From assembly GCF_025175675.1 (NCBI RefSeq), contig NZ_JANIOA010000008.1, positions 1 through 64,000 on the forward strand: 64,000 nucleotides of DNA, in the 5' to 3' direction. This DNA is from Sedimenticola hydrogenitrophicus (GTDB lineage: Bacteria; Pseudomonadota; Gammaproteobacteria; Chromatiales; Chromatiaceae). The notes beneath the pieces are model-generated. The model was given only the letters and a program-made list of their open reading frames with translations. It was not told the DNA's origin and made no database searches. Below, one piece after another: positions 26,382 through 34,876 of the stretch; within the stretch, counting starts at the first letter, position 1, and each line of letters starts with the position of its first letter. Position numbers and translations under genes: made by a program.

Positions 26382-26410
26382 TGTAAGGAATTGGCACCTC
26401 GTGCCGACAA
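26382..26410 (+). promoter_or_regulatory. Candidate ECF sigma promoter of the TusA-like gene
   Basis: TGTAAGGAA (26382-26390), 14-base spacer, CGACAA (26405-26410), about 38 bases before the ATG at 26448. The spacer is one base longer than in the other four sites. Confidence 0.55.
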
Positions 26411-26447
26411 ACTTCTTATCAAGCGGCAAATCCACCGGAGGCGCACA

Positions 26448-26828
26448 ATGTGCAGCACACCAGGCAGACGTACCGTCATCAGACGTCCAACCGCCAAACC
26501 GTTGTCCGCCGATCCGGCATTTACCGATATGGTGAGGCGCTCCAATATCGCCTATGAAAAGCGCCAGGTGGAGAAGCGGCAACGTATGCTCGATTCAGAA
26601 CACCCCCATGTCAAAGTGGTGAACATCGCGCGTGTCGCCTGCCCCACCCATATCCTCAAGCTCAAGGAATGTCTCGGGGATATCGCGCCGTTCGAAACCC
26701 TCAGAATCATCCCCGGCACAGCCGCCGTGCTCACCGATCTGACAGCCGCCTGCCGCGCCCTCGGTCATGCCGTGGAGCAGGTTGATGACGCGAATGGAGG
26801 CGAGCTTTATGTGACACGCTTGTACTGA
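26448..26828 (+). CDS. TusA/SirA-like sulfur carrier protein with N-terminal extension
   Basis: 126 residues from the ATG at 26448, with GGAGG six bases upstream. Residues from about 55 form a TusA-like domain: VVNIARVACPTHILKLKECL contains the conserved Cys-Pro of the sulfur-accepting motif, followed by FETLRIIPGTAAVLTDLTAA and an LYVTRLY end, as in TusA. The N-terminal 50 residues are basic and have no match. TusA proteins carry persulfide sulfur to transporters or dsr/tRNA thiolation systems. Two YedE transporters in the window fit. The gene has an ECF-type promoter shared with the NPCAAK genes. Confidence 0.75.
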   Translation: MCSTPGRRTVIRRPTAKPLSADPAFTDMVRRSNIAYEKRQVEKRQRMLDSEHPHVKVVNIARVACPTHILKLKECLGDIAPFETLRIIPGTAAVLTDLTAACRALGHAVEQVDDANGGELYVTRLY

Positions 26829-27165
26829 ACGAATAAAAATAATGCCAGGTCATGTTTCCGGGTCGATTTTTTCCAGAGCGGATTTTTCCGCTCTCGCCAA
26901 TAACGCCAAGAAAAACTGACTTTTTCGCTTAAATTCCGATACATGCAGTCTTGGCGTTCCTGGCGAGAGAAAATGCCTTCTCTTCGTACCCATAAATTTT
27001 GCGGACGAGCCAAAAAAATCTCTGCTGCACAAATGGAAATATCAAATTTAACCACATAAAAAAACCACAAAGGCTAGACTGGTGCTGGGGCTGACTTATT
27101 CAAAGCCGATCCGGAAAGTCACGGAACTACCGTGCTGAAATTACAAATAAGGGGAGAGGAAAGCG
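26829..27165. other. Intergenic region with stem-loops
   Basis: 337 AT-richer bases without a gene. It holds a hairpin at 26875-26894 (AGAGCGGA / TCCGCTCT), the long inverted repeat 26891-26969, a 25-base segment (26964-26988) repeated in inverse orientation near 49946, and the leader of the operon beginning at 27166 (AAGGGGAGAGG before its ATG). Confidence 0.5.
26891..26969. repeat. Imperfect 21-bp inverted repeat
   Basis: The left arm CTCTCGCCAATAACGCCAAG (from 26891) pairs with CTTGGCGTTCCTGGCGAGAG (to 26969) with two mismatches. CGCCAAGA-type arms recur at other intergenic places in the window (near 39530 and 49970). Confidence 0.6.
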
Positions 27166-28872
27166 ATGCACCGCAATTTTTTTCTGTTTACCGTCGGATC
27201 GCTGACTATCGTCGCACTACTTTACGGGTTATGGCCGCCGGTCATCTGGGCGCTCCTGGTACTGATTCCGCTGATTCTGCTGGGCCTGTATGACATGTCC
27301 CAGCCACATCATTCGCTACGCCGGAATTATCCCCTGTTCGGGCGTGGGCGCTGGTTCATGGAGTGGTTGCGCCCCTTCATCCGCCAGTACCTGATCGAGT
27401 CGGACACCGACGGCGCGCCGATCAATCGCATGTTCCGCAACATTGTCTACCAGCGCGCCAAGGGCGCCCTGGAGAGCGTACCCTTCGGCACCCAGATAGA
27501 CACCTACCGTGACGGCTACGAATGGATCGGCCACTCCATCTCCGCCATCGATGTAACCGAGGTGGAGCATGACCTGCGGGTCAGCGTCGGTGGCCCCGAT
27601 TGCCGGCAGCCCTACCTGGCCAGCATCTTCAATATCTCCGCGATGAGCTTCGGCGCCCTGAGCCGCAATGCCATTCTCGCCCTCAACAGTGGGGCCAAGG
27701 CTGGCGGGTTCTACCACAACACCGGTGAGGGCGGCGTCAGTTCCCACCACCTGGAGTCGGGTGGAGATCTGGTTTGGCAGATCGGCACCGGATATTTCGG
27801 TTGCCGCGACCACGCTGGCCGATTTTGCCCCGATACCTTCCGTGACAAGGCGCTGCTGCCAAATATCAGGATGATCGAGATCAAACTCTCCCAGGGGGCC
27901 AAGCCGGGGCATGGCGGCATCCTCCCGGCCGACAAGAACACCCCCGAGATTGCCGCGATACGGGATGTGCCGGTCGCCACCCAGGTAAACTCGCCACCCG
28001 CCCACGCCGCCTTCTCCACGCCGTTGCAGCTACTCGACTTCGTCAAGCAGCTGCGCGAGCTCTCCGACGGCAAGCCGGTGGGGTTCAAGCTGTCGATCGG
28101 GCGCAAGAGCGAATTCATCGCCATCTGCAAGGCGATGGTGGCCAGCGGCATCACACCCGATTTCATCACCGTGGACGGCGGCGAGGGGGGCACGGGCGCG
28201 GCGCCGCTGGAGTATACCAACTCCGTCGGCATGCCGTTGCGCGAGGCGCTGGCCTTTGTCGATGACTGCCTGACCGGTTTTGGTCTGCGCCAACAGATCC
28301 GTATCATCGCCTCGGGCAAGGTGTTCACCGCTTTCCATCTGGTCAAGAACCTGGCACTGGGGGCGGATATCTGCAACAGCGCGCGCGGCATGATGCTGGC
28401 GCTGGGCTGTGTCCAGTCGCTCACCTGCAACAGCAACCACTGCCCCTCGGGCGTGGCGACCCAGGATCCCCGCCTCTACCGCGGCCTGGTGGTTACCGAC
28501 AAGGCGCGGCGGGTGGCCCAGTTCCATGCCAAGACCGTGCATGCCACCGCCGAAATCATCGCCTCGGCGGGCCTGTGCCACACTAGTGAACTGACCCGCA
28601 CCCATATCTACCGGCGCGTCAACCAGGAGACGGTGCGGCGTTATGACCAGGTATTCCCCTACCTCAAGCGTGACTGCCTGCTCTCGGGCAGTCCGCCCGA
28701 GGCCTGGCGGCTCTATCTGGACGAGGCCGACCCCGGCAGCTTCATGCCGAAAATGTGCCTGACCCATATCGACCGGGAGTGTTGCGAAGTCGATGGCGCC
28801 GGGCAAGCGTCGCTTCCCGGCACCAAACAGGTCGGTGAAGATAAACATCAAACCATGGAGGACGTTTCATGA
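27166..28872 (+). CDS. FMN-binding glutamate synthase family protein
   Basis: 568 residues. Two N-terminal membrane segments (about 5-45) precede a glutamate-synthase-type FMN barrel (ISAMSFGALSRNAILALNSG; substrate loop VDGGEGGTGAAPLEY). The iron-sulfur site is CVQSLTCNSNHCPSGVATQD, matching the C-x5-C-x4-C pattern of GltB. Glutaminase and GXGXG domains are absent, as in the GltB2/archaeal-type stand-alone domain, so it is not a complete glutamate synthase. Its stop overlaps the start of the next gene. With the TPP enzyme and aldehyde dehydrogenase it forms a three-gene operon of unknown pathway. Confidence 0.85.
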   Translation: MHRNFFLFTVGSLTIVALLYGLWPPVIWALLVLIPLILLGLYDMSQPHHSLRRNYPLFGRGRWFMEWLRPFIRQYLIESDTDGAPINRMFRNIVYQRAKGALESVPFGTQIDTYRDGYEWIGHSISAIDVTEVEHDLRVSVGGPDCRQPYLASIFNISAMSFGALSRNAILALNSGAKAGGFYHNTGEGGVSSHHLESGGDLVWQIGTGYFGCRDHAGRFCPDTFRDKALLPNIRMIEIKLSQGAKPGHGGILPADKNTPEIAAIRDVPVATQVNSPPAHAAFSTPLQLLDFVKQLRELSDGKPVGFKLSIGRKSEFIAICKAMVASGITPDFITVDGGEGGTGAAPLEYTNSVGMPLREALAFVDDCLTGFGLRQQIRIIASGKVFTAFHLVKNLALGADICNSARGMMLALGCVQSLTCNSNHCPSGVATQDPRLYRGLVVTDKARRVAQFHAKTVHATAEIIASAGLCHTSELTRTHIYRRVNQETVRRYDQVFPYLKRDCLLSGSPPEAWRLYLDEADPGSFMPKMCLTHIDRECCEVDGAGQASLPGTKQVGEDKHQTMEDVS

Positions 28873-30572
28873 AGGCATCGGACCTGTTTATCCAGGCGTT
28901 GGAGGCGGAAGGGGTGGAGTACATCTTCGGCATTCCCGGGGAAGAGAATCTTGACCTGCTCAACTCACTCAGGGAGTCGTCGATCCGCTTGATTCTCACC
29001 CGCCATGAGCAGGCGGCGGGATTCATGGCCGCCACCTATGGCCGCCTGACCGGCAAGACCGGTGTCTGCATGGCCACCCTGGGGCCGGGCGCCACCAACC
29101 TGGTCACCGCCGCCGCCTACGCCCAGCTCGGCGCCATGCCAATGCTGATGATTACCGGCCAGAAACCGATCAAGGCGAGCAAGCAGGGCGAGTTCCAGAT
29201 TGTCGACGTGGTCGACATGATGCAGCCGCTGACCAAGTACACGCGGCAAATCGGCAGCGCCCACAACATCCCGGCGCGTGTACGCGAGGCATTCCGGCGC
29301 GCGGAGGATGAGCGGCCTGGCGCAGTGCATCTGGAACTCCCGGAGGACATCGCCCACGACCAGACCGATGCCCAGGTAATTCAGCGCAGCCGCTTCGAGC
29401 AGCCACGCGCCAGCGAGCACTCCCTCGCCGCGGCAAAGAACATGATCGAGCAGGCCGGGCATCCGCTGTTGCTGGTCGGCGCCGGGGCCAATCGCCGCCA
29501 CACCTGCGGTGTGTTGCGCGCCTTTGTCGACAAGACCGGTATCCCCTTCTTCAGTACCCAGATGGGCAAGGGGGTGATCGACGAACGCCATCCCCTGTTT
29601 ATCGGCAACGCGGCCCTGTCCGGCGAGGATTACCTGCATCGGGCCATCGAGGCGGCGGACCTGATCATCAACGTGGGCCACGATGTGGTGGAAAAACCGC
29701 CCTTTATCATGGGCAACGTAGCTCGACAGGAGATGGCCGGCGGCCACCTGAAAGACGCATGGGAAGGCGCGGGGGACGCCAGCGGGGCCAAGGTGATTCA
29801 TATCAACTACATCACCGCCGCCATTGACGCGGTCTACTACCCTCAGCAGGGGGTGATCGGCGATATCACCGACACCATGGAACGGCTCACCCGGACGATC
29901 GAGCCGCCGGACCATTGGGATTTCAACCGCTTCATGGCGGTGAAGCAGGCGCTCGACGCGCAACTGCTTGAAGGCAGCGACGACGGACGCTTCCCGCTCT
30001 ACCCGCAGCGGCTGGTGGCGGATGTGCGTCGGGTGATGCCGGATGACGGCATCATCGCGCTGGATAACGGCGTCTACAAGATCTGGTTTGCCCGCAACTA
30101 CCGGGCCTATCTGTCCAACACCGTGCTGCTTGACAACGCACTGGCCACCATGGGAGCGGGACTGCCCTCGGCCATGGCGGCGAAGATGGTCCGCCCGCAG
30201 AGCAAGGTGATGGCCATCTGCGGTGACGGCGGGTTCATGATGAATTCCCAGGAGCTGGAGACCGCCGTGCGTCTGGGCCTGGATCTGGTGATACTGATCC
30301 TGCGCGATGACGCCTATGGCATGATCAAATGGAAGCAGGCCAACATGGGTTTCGATGACTTTGGCCTCGATTACGCAAATCCCGACTTTGTGCAGTATGC
30401 CAGGAGCTATGGCGCACAGGGCCATCGCGTGGAGTCGGCGGATCATCTGCTGCCGTTGCTGCAGCAGTGTCTGGACAGCCCCGGGGTGCATCTGGTGGAT
30501 GCCCAAATCGATTACCGTGATAATGACCGTATCCTTAACCACGAGATCAAGGAAAAGAGCCGTACCATTTAA
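28869..30572 (+). CDS. Acetolactate-synthase-like TPP enzyme
   Basis: 567 residues with the full thiamine-diphosphate enzyme layout: the activating glutamate in LTRHEQAAGFMAATYGR, a central FAD/nucleotide-type domain, and the TPP-Mg motif GDGGFMMNSQELETAVR ending near DDAYGMI. Catabolic acetolactate synthases and related decarboxylases look like this. No small regulatory subunit follows, arguing against a biosynthetic IlvB. The ATG overlaps the previous stop (ATGA). Possible product is acetolactate or an aldehyde passed to the dehydrogenase encoded next; that coupling is inference. Confidence 0.85.
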   Translation: MKASDLFIQALEAEGVEYIFGIPGEENLDLLNSLRESSIRLILTRHEQAAGFMAATYGRLTGKTGVCMATLGPGATNLVTAAAYAQLGAMPMLMITGQKPIKASKQGEFQIVDVVDMMQPLTKYTRQIGSAHNIPARVREAFRRAEDERPGAVHLELPEDIAHDQTDAQVIQRSRFEQPRASEHSLAAAKNMIEQAGHPLLLVGAGANRRHTCGVLRAFVDKTGIPFFSTQMGKGVIDERHPLFIGNAALSGEDYLHRAIEAADLIINVGHDVVEKPPFIMGNVARQEMAGGHLKDAWEGAGDASGAKVIHINYITAAIDAVYYPQQGVIGDITDTMERLTRTIEPPDHWDFNRFMAVKQALDAQLLEGSDDGRFPLYPQRLVADVRRVMPDDGIIALDNGVYKIWFARNYRAYLSNTVLLDNALATMGAGLPSAMAAKMVRPQSKVMAICGDGGFMMNSQELETAVRLGLDLVILILRDDAYGMIKWKQANMGFDDFGLDYANPDFVQYARSYGAQGHRVESADHLLPLLQQCLDSPGVHLVDAQIDYRDNDRILNHEIKEKSRTI

Positions 30573-30588
30573 CCCAAGGGAGCACACC

Positions 30589-32037
30589 ATGCCTGAACAC
30601 TTTCCGCTGATGATCGCCGGGGCCATCGAGCCCACCGGTTCGCTGGAGGTCGTGGCGCCATTCGATCAATCGCCCATCGCCAGGATCGATACCTGCGGAT
30701 CCGATGGTATCGAACAGGCACTGCAAACCGCCTACACGCTATTCCGCGACCGTGATGCCTGGCTGCCTGTGCATCGGCGCATTGCCATCCTGGAACAGTG
30801 TGCCGAACTGATGCGCGCGCGCGCCGATTTTCTGGCCATTGAGGCGGCGCGTGAAGGGGGCAAGCCGCTGATCGATTCACGCGTCGAGGTGGTGCGTGCC
30901 ATTGACAGTATCCGCCTCTGCGCCGACTCCCTGCGCGACGCAAGGGGTGAGGTGATTGCCATGGGCATCAACCCCGCCTCGGCAGGGAAACAGGCGCACA
31001 CCGTCTGCGAGCCGATTGGCGTGGTGGTGGCACTCAGCGCCTTCAACCACCCACTCAACCTTATTGCCCACCAGATAGGCCCCGCCATTGCCGCTGGCTG
31101 CCCGGTGATTGTCAAACCGGCCCAGGACACGCCGCTCTCCTGCTACCGTCTGGTCGCCCTGCTGCGCGAAGCGGGACTGCCGGACGCCTGGTGCCAGGCA
31201 CTGGTGACCGAAAGCAATGCGGTGACCGGCCGGCTGGTGGCGGACCGGCGGGTCGCTTTCCTGAGCTTTATCGGCAGTGCACGGGTGGGCTGGATGCTAC
31301 GTTCACAACTCGCGCCCGGTGCCCGCTGTGCGCTGGAGCACGGCGGTGCCGCCCCGGTAATTGTGGACCAGGATGCCGACATCAAGGCGGTGGTACCGAA
31401 GCTGCTCAAGGGCGGCTTCTACCATGCCGGCCAGGTCTGCGTCTCGGTTCAACGGGTATTCGTCCACGAAACCCTGGCGAGAGAACTGGCCAGCCGACTC
31501 GCCGAGGGCGCGGCCAGTTTGCGTATTGGTGATCCCACCCTGGAACAGACCGAAGTGGGTCCATTGATCCGCCCCGCCGAGGTCGAGCGTATCGGACAAT
31601 GGGTCAGGGAGGCGATGGAAGACGGCGCGGAGCTGCTCTGTGGCGGCAGGCCACTCTCAGACACCACCTATGCCTGCACCGTGCTGTATGATCCACCGGA
31701 CAGTTCCCGGGTCAGCAACGAAGAGATCTTCGGCCCCGTGGTCTGCGTTTATCCCTATACCGACCTCGATGAGGCCATCGCCCGCGCCAACAGCCTGCCC
31801 TGGGCGTTTCAAGCGGCGGTGTTTACCGACAGCATGGCAACAGCGAATCGTGCGGCCGGTCGACTCGACGCCTCGGCGGTGATGATCAACGACCACACCG
31901 CCTTCCGCGTGGACTGGATGCCCTTTGCCGGACTCCGCCAATCGGGGCTCGGCGTGGGTGGCATCCCCTACACCCTGCACGACATGCAGGTGCGTAAAAT
32001 GATAGTCATGGAGGCGGCGACAACCGGCACCTCATGA
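30589..32037 (+). CDS. NAD(P)-dependent aldehyde dehydrogenase
   Basis: 482 residues from the ATG at 30589 (AAGGGAG upstream). The ALDH fold signatures are present: VVALSAFNHPLNLIAHQIGP, PVIVKPAQDTPLSC, the catalytic glutamate in CALEHGGAAPVIV, the nucleophile cysteine in GGFYHAGQVCVSVQRV, and NEEIFGPVVCVYPY near the end. It is 16 bases after the TPP enzyme, completing the operon. It resembles succinate-semialdehyde/lactaldehyde-type members, but the aldehyde is not predictable. Confidence 0.88.
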   Translation: MPEHFPLMIAGAIEPTGSLEVVAPFDQSPIARIDTCGSDGIEQALQTAYTLFRDRDAWLPVHRRIAILEQCAELMRARADFLAIEAAREGGKPLIDSRVEVVRAIDSIRLCADSLRDARGEVIAMGINPASAGKQAHTVCEPIGVVVALSAFNHPLNLIAHQIGPAIAAGCPVIVKPAQDTPLSCYRLVALLREAGLPDAWCQALVTESNAVTGRLVADRRVAFLSFIGSARVGWMLRSQLAPGARCALEHGGAAPVIVDQDADIKAVVPKLLKGGFYHAGQVCVSVQRVFVHETLARELASRLAEGAASLRIGDPTLEQTEVGPLIRPAEVERIGQWVREAMEDGAELLCGGRPLSDTTYACTVLYDPPDSSRVSNEEIFGPVVCVYPYTDLDEAIARANSLPWAFQAAVFTDSMATANRAAGRLDASAVMINDHTAFRVDWMPFAGLRQSGLGVGGIPYTLHDMQVRKMIVMEAATTGTS

Positions 32038-32089
32038 AGAGACAAAGGTGGATGCACCTACCGGCTTATCCACTACAAAACTACAACCC

Positions 32090-32170
32090 GTAGGATGCGG
32101 TGAGTAAAACGAACCGCATCGGTCCGGCGGCGAGCAAATGATGCGGTTCGCAAGCTCACCAGCATCCTAC
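32090..32170. repeat. 81-bp nested palindromic repeat, copy 1
   Basis: Outer arms GTAGGATGCGGTGAG and CTCACC-AGCATCCTAC, inner arms GAACCGCATC and GATGCGGTTC. Near-identical copies lie at 34018-34098 and 55210-55290; the flank CAAAACTACAACCCG upstream is also shared with the 55-kb copy. It lies 53 bases after the aldehyde dehydrogenase gene. Confidence 0.85.
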
Positions 32171-32183
32171 CCCGAAAACCGGT

Positions 32184-32230
32184 CAAAGGGCGCCCCGAGG
32201 GCGCCGTCGGCGGGCACGGCCCGCCCTATG
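32184..32230. repeat. GGGCG/CGCCC palindrome, copy 1
   Basis: Begins AAAGGGCGCC and ends GGCCCGCCCTATG, directly following the 81-bp palindrome. The same succession is seen at 34112-34158. Related copies lie at 47823-47892 and 50173-50239. Confidence 0.65.
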
Positions 32231-32618
32231 TTCTCGTACACCGTCGGCGCGGGACGATGAGTCTTGGTGGGTGGGGTAGCGGCGCACAGGCACGACACGT
32301 TCATTCCGCGACAACGCCCGGGCACCACGTAACCCATCGACTCCTCGGCCGCTAAAGGGTGGGTTACGGCGAGCACGGTGCAATGCAAACTACCACCCCC
32401 GATGCAGACCGCACCTAACCCATCCAAACTGCCCTCCCTTTCGTCCTTTCTCAACAACTCTAAGCGGGGGATATGCTCGCAACAACGCACTTATTCAGAA
32501 TCTCCAGTCCGGTGAAATTTCTGAATCACCTTCCCGGTCTCCTAACAAGGGATGGGGTCGCCAAGTGATGTAAATGTCGCCATTCCGACCAACCCTTTCA
32601 TTATACGGAGATACCAAT
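32231..32618. other. Intergenic region before the porin gene
   Basis: No gene recognised in these 388 bases. Short words CGTAACCCATC and GATGGGTTACG-like halves are scattered, as in the large repeat at 40782. The right end is the AT-richer porin leader. Confidence 0.4.
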
Positions 32619-33809
32619 ATGCACATGAAAAAAACGCTCATCTGCACCGCGGTGGGGCTGTTTATTGCGAATTCAGCACCACTTTTTGCAGGCGAGGTTG
32701 ATGACCTGAAGGCTCAGGTCCAAAAACTGATGACCCGGGTAGAGCAGTTGGAAAACCAGAAAACCGCCGCCGACAGCAAGCCGACCGTCACCTCCGGCGA
32801 GAAGCAGGTGCGACTATCCATCTCAGGGCAAGTCAACCGGGGCCTGCTGATAACCGATGACGGGGAAGAGACGGACTACCACAATGTCGACAATGATGCC
32901 TCGTCCACGCGTATCCGCTTCATTGGCGAAGCAGACCCCACCGATGAACTGACGGTAGGTACGGCAATCGAGGTGCAGTTCGAATCGAACTCCACCGCCG
33001 ATGTGAGTCAGTTGACCAGGGAAACAGGTGGACCCACACCTGGCACCGACAATTTCACCCAACGCCGGCTTGAGGTCTATTTCGATCATAAGCGCTTTGG
33101 TAAATTGTGGCTGGGCCAAGGCTGGACGGCCAGTGAAGGAACCTCGGAAGCGGACCTGTCGGGTACCGCCTTGGCCGGCTATTCGGATACCGATATCCTG
33201 GCGGGTGGCACCTTCTTCCGTGGCAGCAACGGCGTGCTGAGTGCCATCACGGTCAAGAGTGTGCTGACCAACCTGGATGGTCTCGGGCGTGATGATCGTA
33301 TTCGCTACGACACACCCAGCTTCGGCGGATTGAAGCTGGCGACCAGCCTGGTGGATGGCGACGCCTGGGATGTGGCAGCCCTCTATTCATCTGCCTTCCC
33401 CGGCTTCAAGCTGGTTGGCGCACTCGCCTACGCCCAGACATCCAGTTCGGATCAGGTCAATGGATCCGCCTCGATCCTGCTCGACAACGGGTTGAATTTC
33501 ACCCTTGGGGCCGGTGATCAGGACAAGGATGGGACCTCCGCGGACCCGAACTTCTATTATGCCAAGCTAGGCTATCGGGCATCCTGGTTCAGTGTCGGCA
33601 AGACATCCCTCTCCGTGGACTATCATCAGACGGATGATGCCGGCGTGCTGGGTGATGACGCCAGCAGTTACGGTCTTCAGCTGGTTCAGGAGATCAAACC
33701 GTGGGCAACCGAAGCCTATGCTGGTCTGAGGAATTATTCACTGGATCGACCAGGTAGTAATTTCGAGGATGTCTCGGCGTTGCTGGCAGGCGTCAGGGTG
33801 AAATTCTGA
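32619..33809 (+). CDS. Outer-membrane porin (trimeric, Gram-negative type)
   Basis: 396 residues from ATG 32619 (ATG 32625 also possible). A signal peptide ends near LFAGEVDD. A short coiled coil (DDLKAQVQKLMTRVEQLENQ) follows, then a beta-barrel: VRLSISGQVNRGLLITDDG, alternating polar/aromatic strands such as RRLEVYFDHKRFGKLWLGQG, and the terminal phenylalanine of LLAGVRVKF required for outer-membrane insertion. The N-terminal coiled coil followed by a barrel is typical of porins in chemolithotrophic and marine gammaproteobacteria. A lipoprotein gene follows without a gap. Confidence 0.88.
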   Translation: MHMKKTLICTAVGLFIANSAPLFAGEVDDLKAQVQKLMTRVEQLENQKTAADSKPTVTSGEKQVRLSISGQVNRGLLITDDGEETDYHNVDNDASSTRIRFIGEADPTDELTVGTAIEVQFESNSTADVSQLTRETGGPTPGTDNFTQRRLEVYFDHKRFGKLWLGQGWTASEGTSEADLSGTALAGYSDTDILAGGTFFRGSNGVLSAITVKSVLTNLDGLGRDDRIRYDTPSFGGLKLATSLVDGDAWDVAALYSSAFPGFKLVGALAYAQTSSSDQVNGSASILLDNGLNFTLGAGDQDKDGTSADPNFYYAKLGYRASWFSVGKTSLSVDYHQTDDAGVLGDDASSYGLQLVQEIKPWATEAYAGLRNYSLDRPGSNFEDVSALLAGVRVKF

Positions 33810-33810
33810 T

Positions 33811-34005
33811 ATGAATATTCGTTCATCAAGCGGGAGCCAATGGGTACTGGTTCTGCTCAGCCTGCTCTGGCTGACCGGCTGCGGCGCCGCACGCAGCTAC
33901 CAGTACGTCGATCAAACGGAGATTCCACCGGGCCCGGGATTGCTGACGGGTGAACAAGGAGGGTTTGTTTTCAGCGCGCCTCTGCCCGGCAGTCAGTCCA
34001 AGTAA
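33811..34005 (+). CDS. Small lipoprotein
   Basis: 64 residues starting one base after the porin stop. The signal sequence ends in the lipobox LTGC (LLSLLWLTGCGAARS), so the mature protein is a 41-residue lipoprotein. Alanine and arginine rather than aspartate follow the cysteine, predicting outer-membrane sorting. The remainder is proline/glycine-rich with no known domain. It is probably co-transcribed with the porin. Confidence 0.75.
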   Translation: MNIRSSSGSQWVLVLLSLLWLTGCGAARSYQYVDQTEIPPGPGLLTGEQGGFVFSAPLPGSQSK

Positions 34006-34017
34006 GCAGTTCAATCC

Positions 34018-34098
34018 GTAGGATGCGGTGAGTAAAACGAACCGCATCGGTCCAGCGGTCAGCGAATGATGCGGTTCGCAAGCTCACCAGCATCCTAC
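34018..34098. repeat. 81-bp nested palindromic repeat, copy 2
   Basis: Same arms as 32090-32170, with a few loop substitutions (TCCAGCGGTCAGCG in place of TCCGGCGGCGAGCA). It follows the lipoprotein gene by 12 bases. Confidence 0.85.
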
Positions 34099-34111
34099 CC
34101 AGAAAACCGGT

Positions 34112-34158
34112 CATAGGGCGCCCCGTGGGGGCCATCGGCGGGCACGGCCCGCCCTATG
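34112..34158. repeat. GGGCG/CGCCC palindrome, copy 2
   Basis: CATAGGGCGCC at the left and GGCCCGCCCTATG at the right; spacing from the 81-bp palindrome is the same as in copy 1. Confidence 0.65.
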
Positions 34159-34211
34159 TTCTCGAACATCGCCGGCGCTGAACGGCGGGAATCCCGCCGC
34201 CCCTTATTCGC

Positions 34212-34670
34212 TCAACCGCCACTGACAATCAGTTTGTAGTCGGGCGTCGGATTGAGGGGGCAGGAGTAGACATACTCACCCGGTTTCAGGTCGACCGGGT
34301 AGTCCTGGGTCTTGCCGGTGGTCAGTCCGCCACCCGAGACGCTGGGCAACCGGGCACGGTTGACCAGACCATCTCCGCGCAGCCAGAAACCCAGTTCATA
34401 GGGTACATTTTTGTTGCTGACCCTGAATACATAGCGCCCGGGCGTGAGCGTGATCACCTCGGCCTCGGCCAGTCGCTCGTCGCCCGTCCGCTGGTTGATC
34501 GCCTGGCAATCGCCGATATTCCGGGATGAAAAGCCCCGGTCGATACCCCGCTCGCTCTCCAGGAACTGACACGGCACCTGGGTCAACTCGATGACTTGCG
34601 TCTCCGCCAACGCAGGGGCACTCGGAACAGGGGCCAACATAACCAGGCCGGCCATCAGTAATTGACGCAT
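34212..34670 (-). CDS. Exported cupredoxin-like protein, unknown function
   Basis: 152 residues. The signal peptide (MAGLVMLAPVPSAPALAE) is followed by a beta-rich domain with PGRYVFRVSNKNVPYELGFW and a C-terminal GEYVYSCPLNPTPDYKLIV. The latter resembles the last strands of cupredoxins, where a cysteine ligand sits between two strands, but the usual histidine pair is not clear. AGGAG precedes the ATG. It is divergent from the ECF sigma gene, with 206 bases between them, so it could be part of the same regulatory unit; no ECF-type promoter was found on its side. Confidence 0.6.
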   Translation of the reverse strand: MRQLLMAGLVMLAPVPSAPALAETQVIELTQVPCQFLESERGIDRGFSSRNIGDCQAINQRTGDERLAEAEVITLTPGRYVFRVSNKNVPYELGFWLRGDGLVNRARLPSVSGGGLTTGKTQDYPVDLKPGEYVYSCPLNPTPDYKLIVSGG

Positions 34671-34769
34671 GTCGATCTCCTCATTTTCTACCTTCGCTCA
34701 ACCCATGAGACCGGTTCCCGGCGGTGAAATCTTTCATTCATCCGGTCGAACCCGGGTACCGCTCCCGCC

Positions 34770-34797
34770 TGTAAGGATAGTCGACCTGCAGCGTCTA
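34770..34797 (+). promoter_or_regulatory. Candidate ECF promoter (autoregulation of the sigma gene)
   Basis: TGTAAGGAT (34770-34778), 13-base spacer, CGTCTA (34792-34797), 79 bases before the sigma-factor ATG at 34877. CGTC is the commonest -10 word of ECF promoters. This site links the sigma factor to the four similar sites elsewhere. Confidence 0.65.
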
Positions 34798-34876
34798 TAC
34801 CTACAGACGCATATCGATACCTTTTGTGCATCCTGGTGTTTACAATAGTCGCTGTTTCATCGGCCGCGGGCAGATC

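Noticed and set aside
28965-30635. A 556-codon open frame on the minus strand opposite the TPP enzyme gene
   Set aside because: It is the antisense shadow of a gene with clear domains; the translation is rich in H, G, Q and R without any family motif, as expected from high-GC complement.
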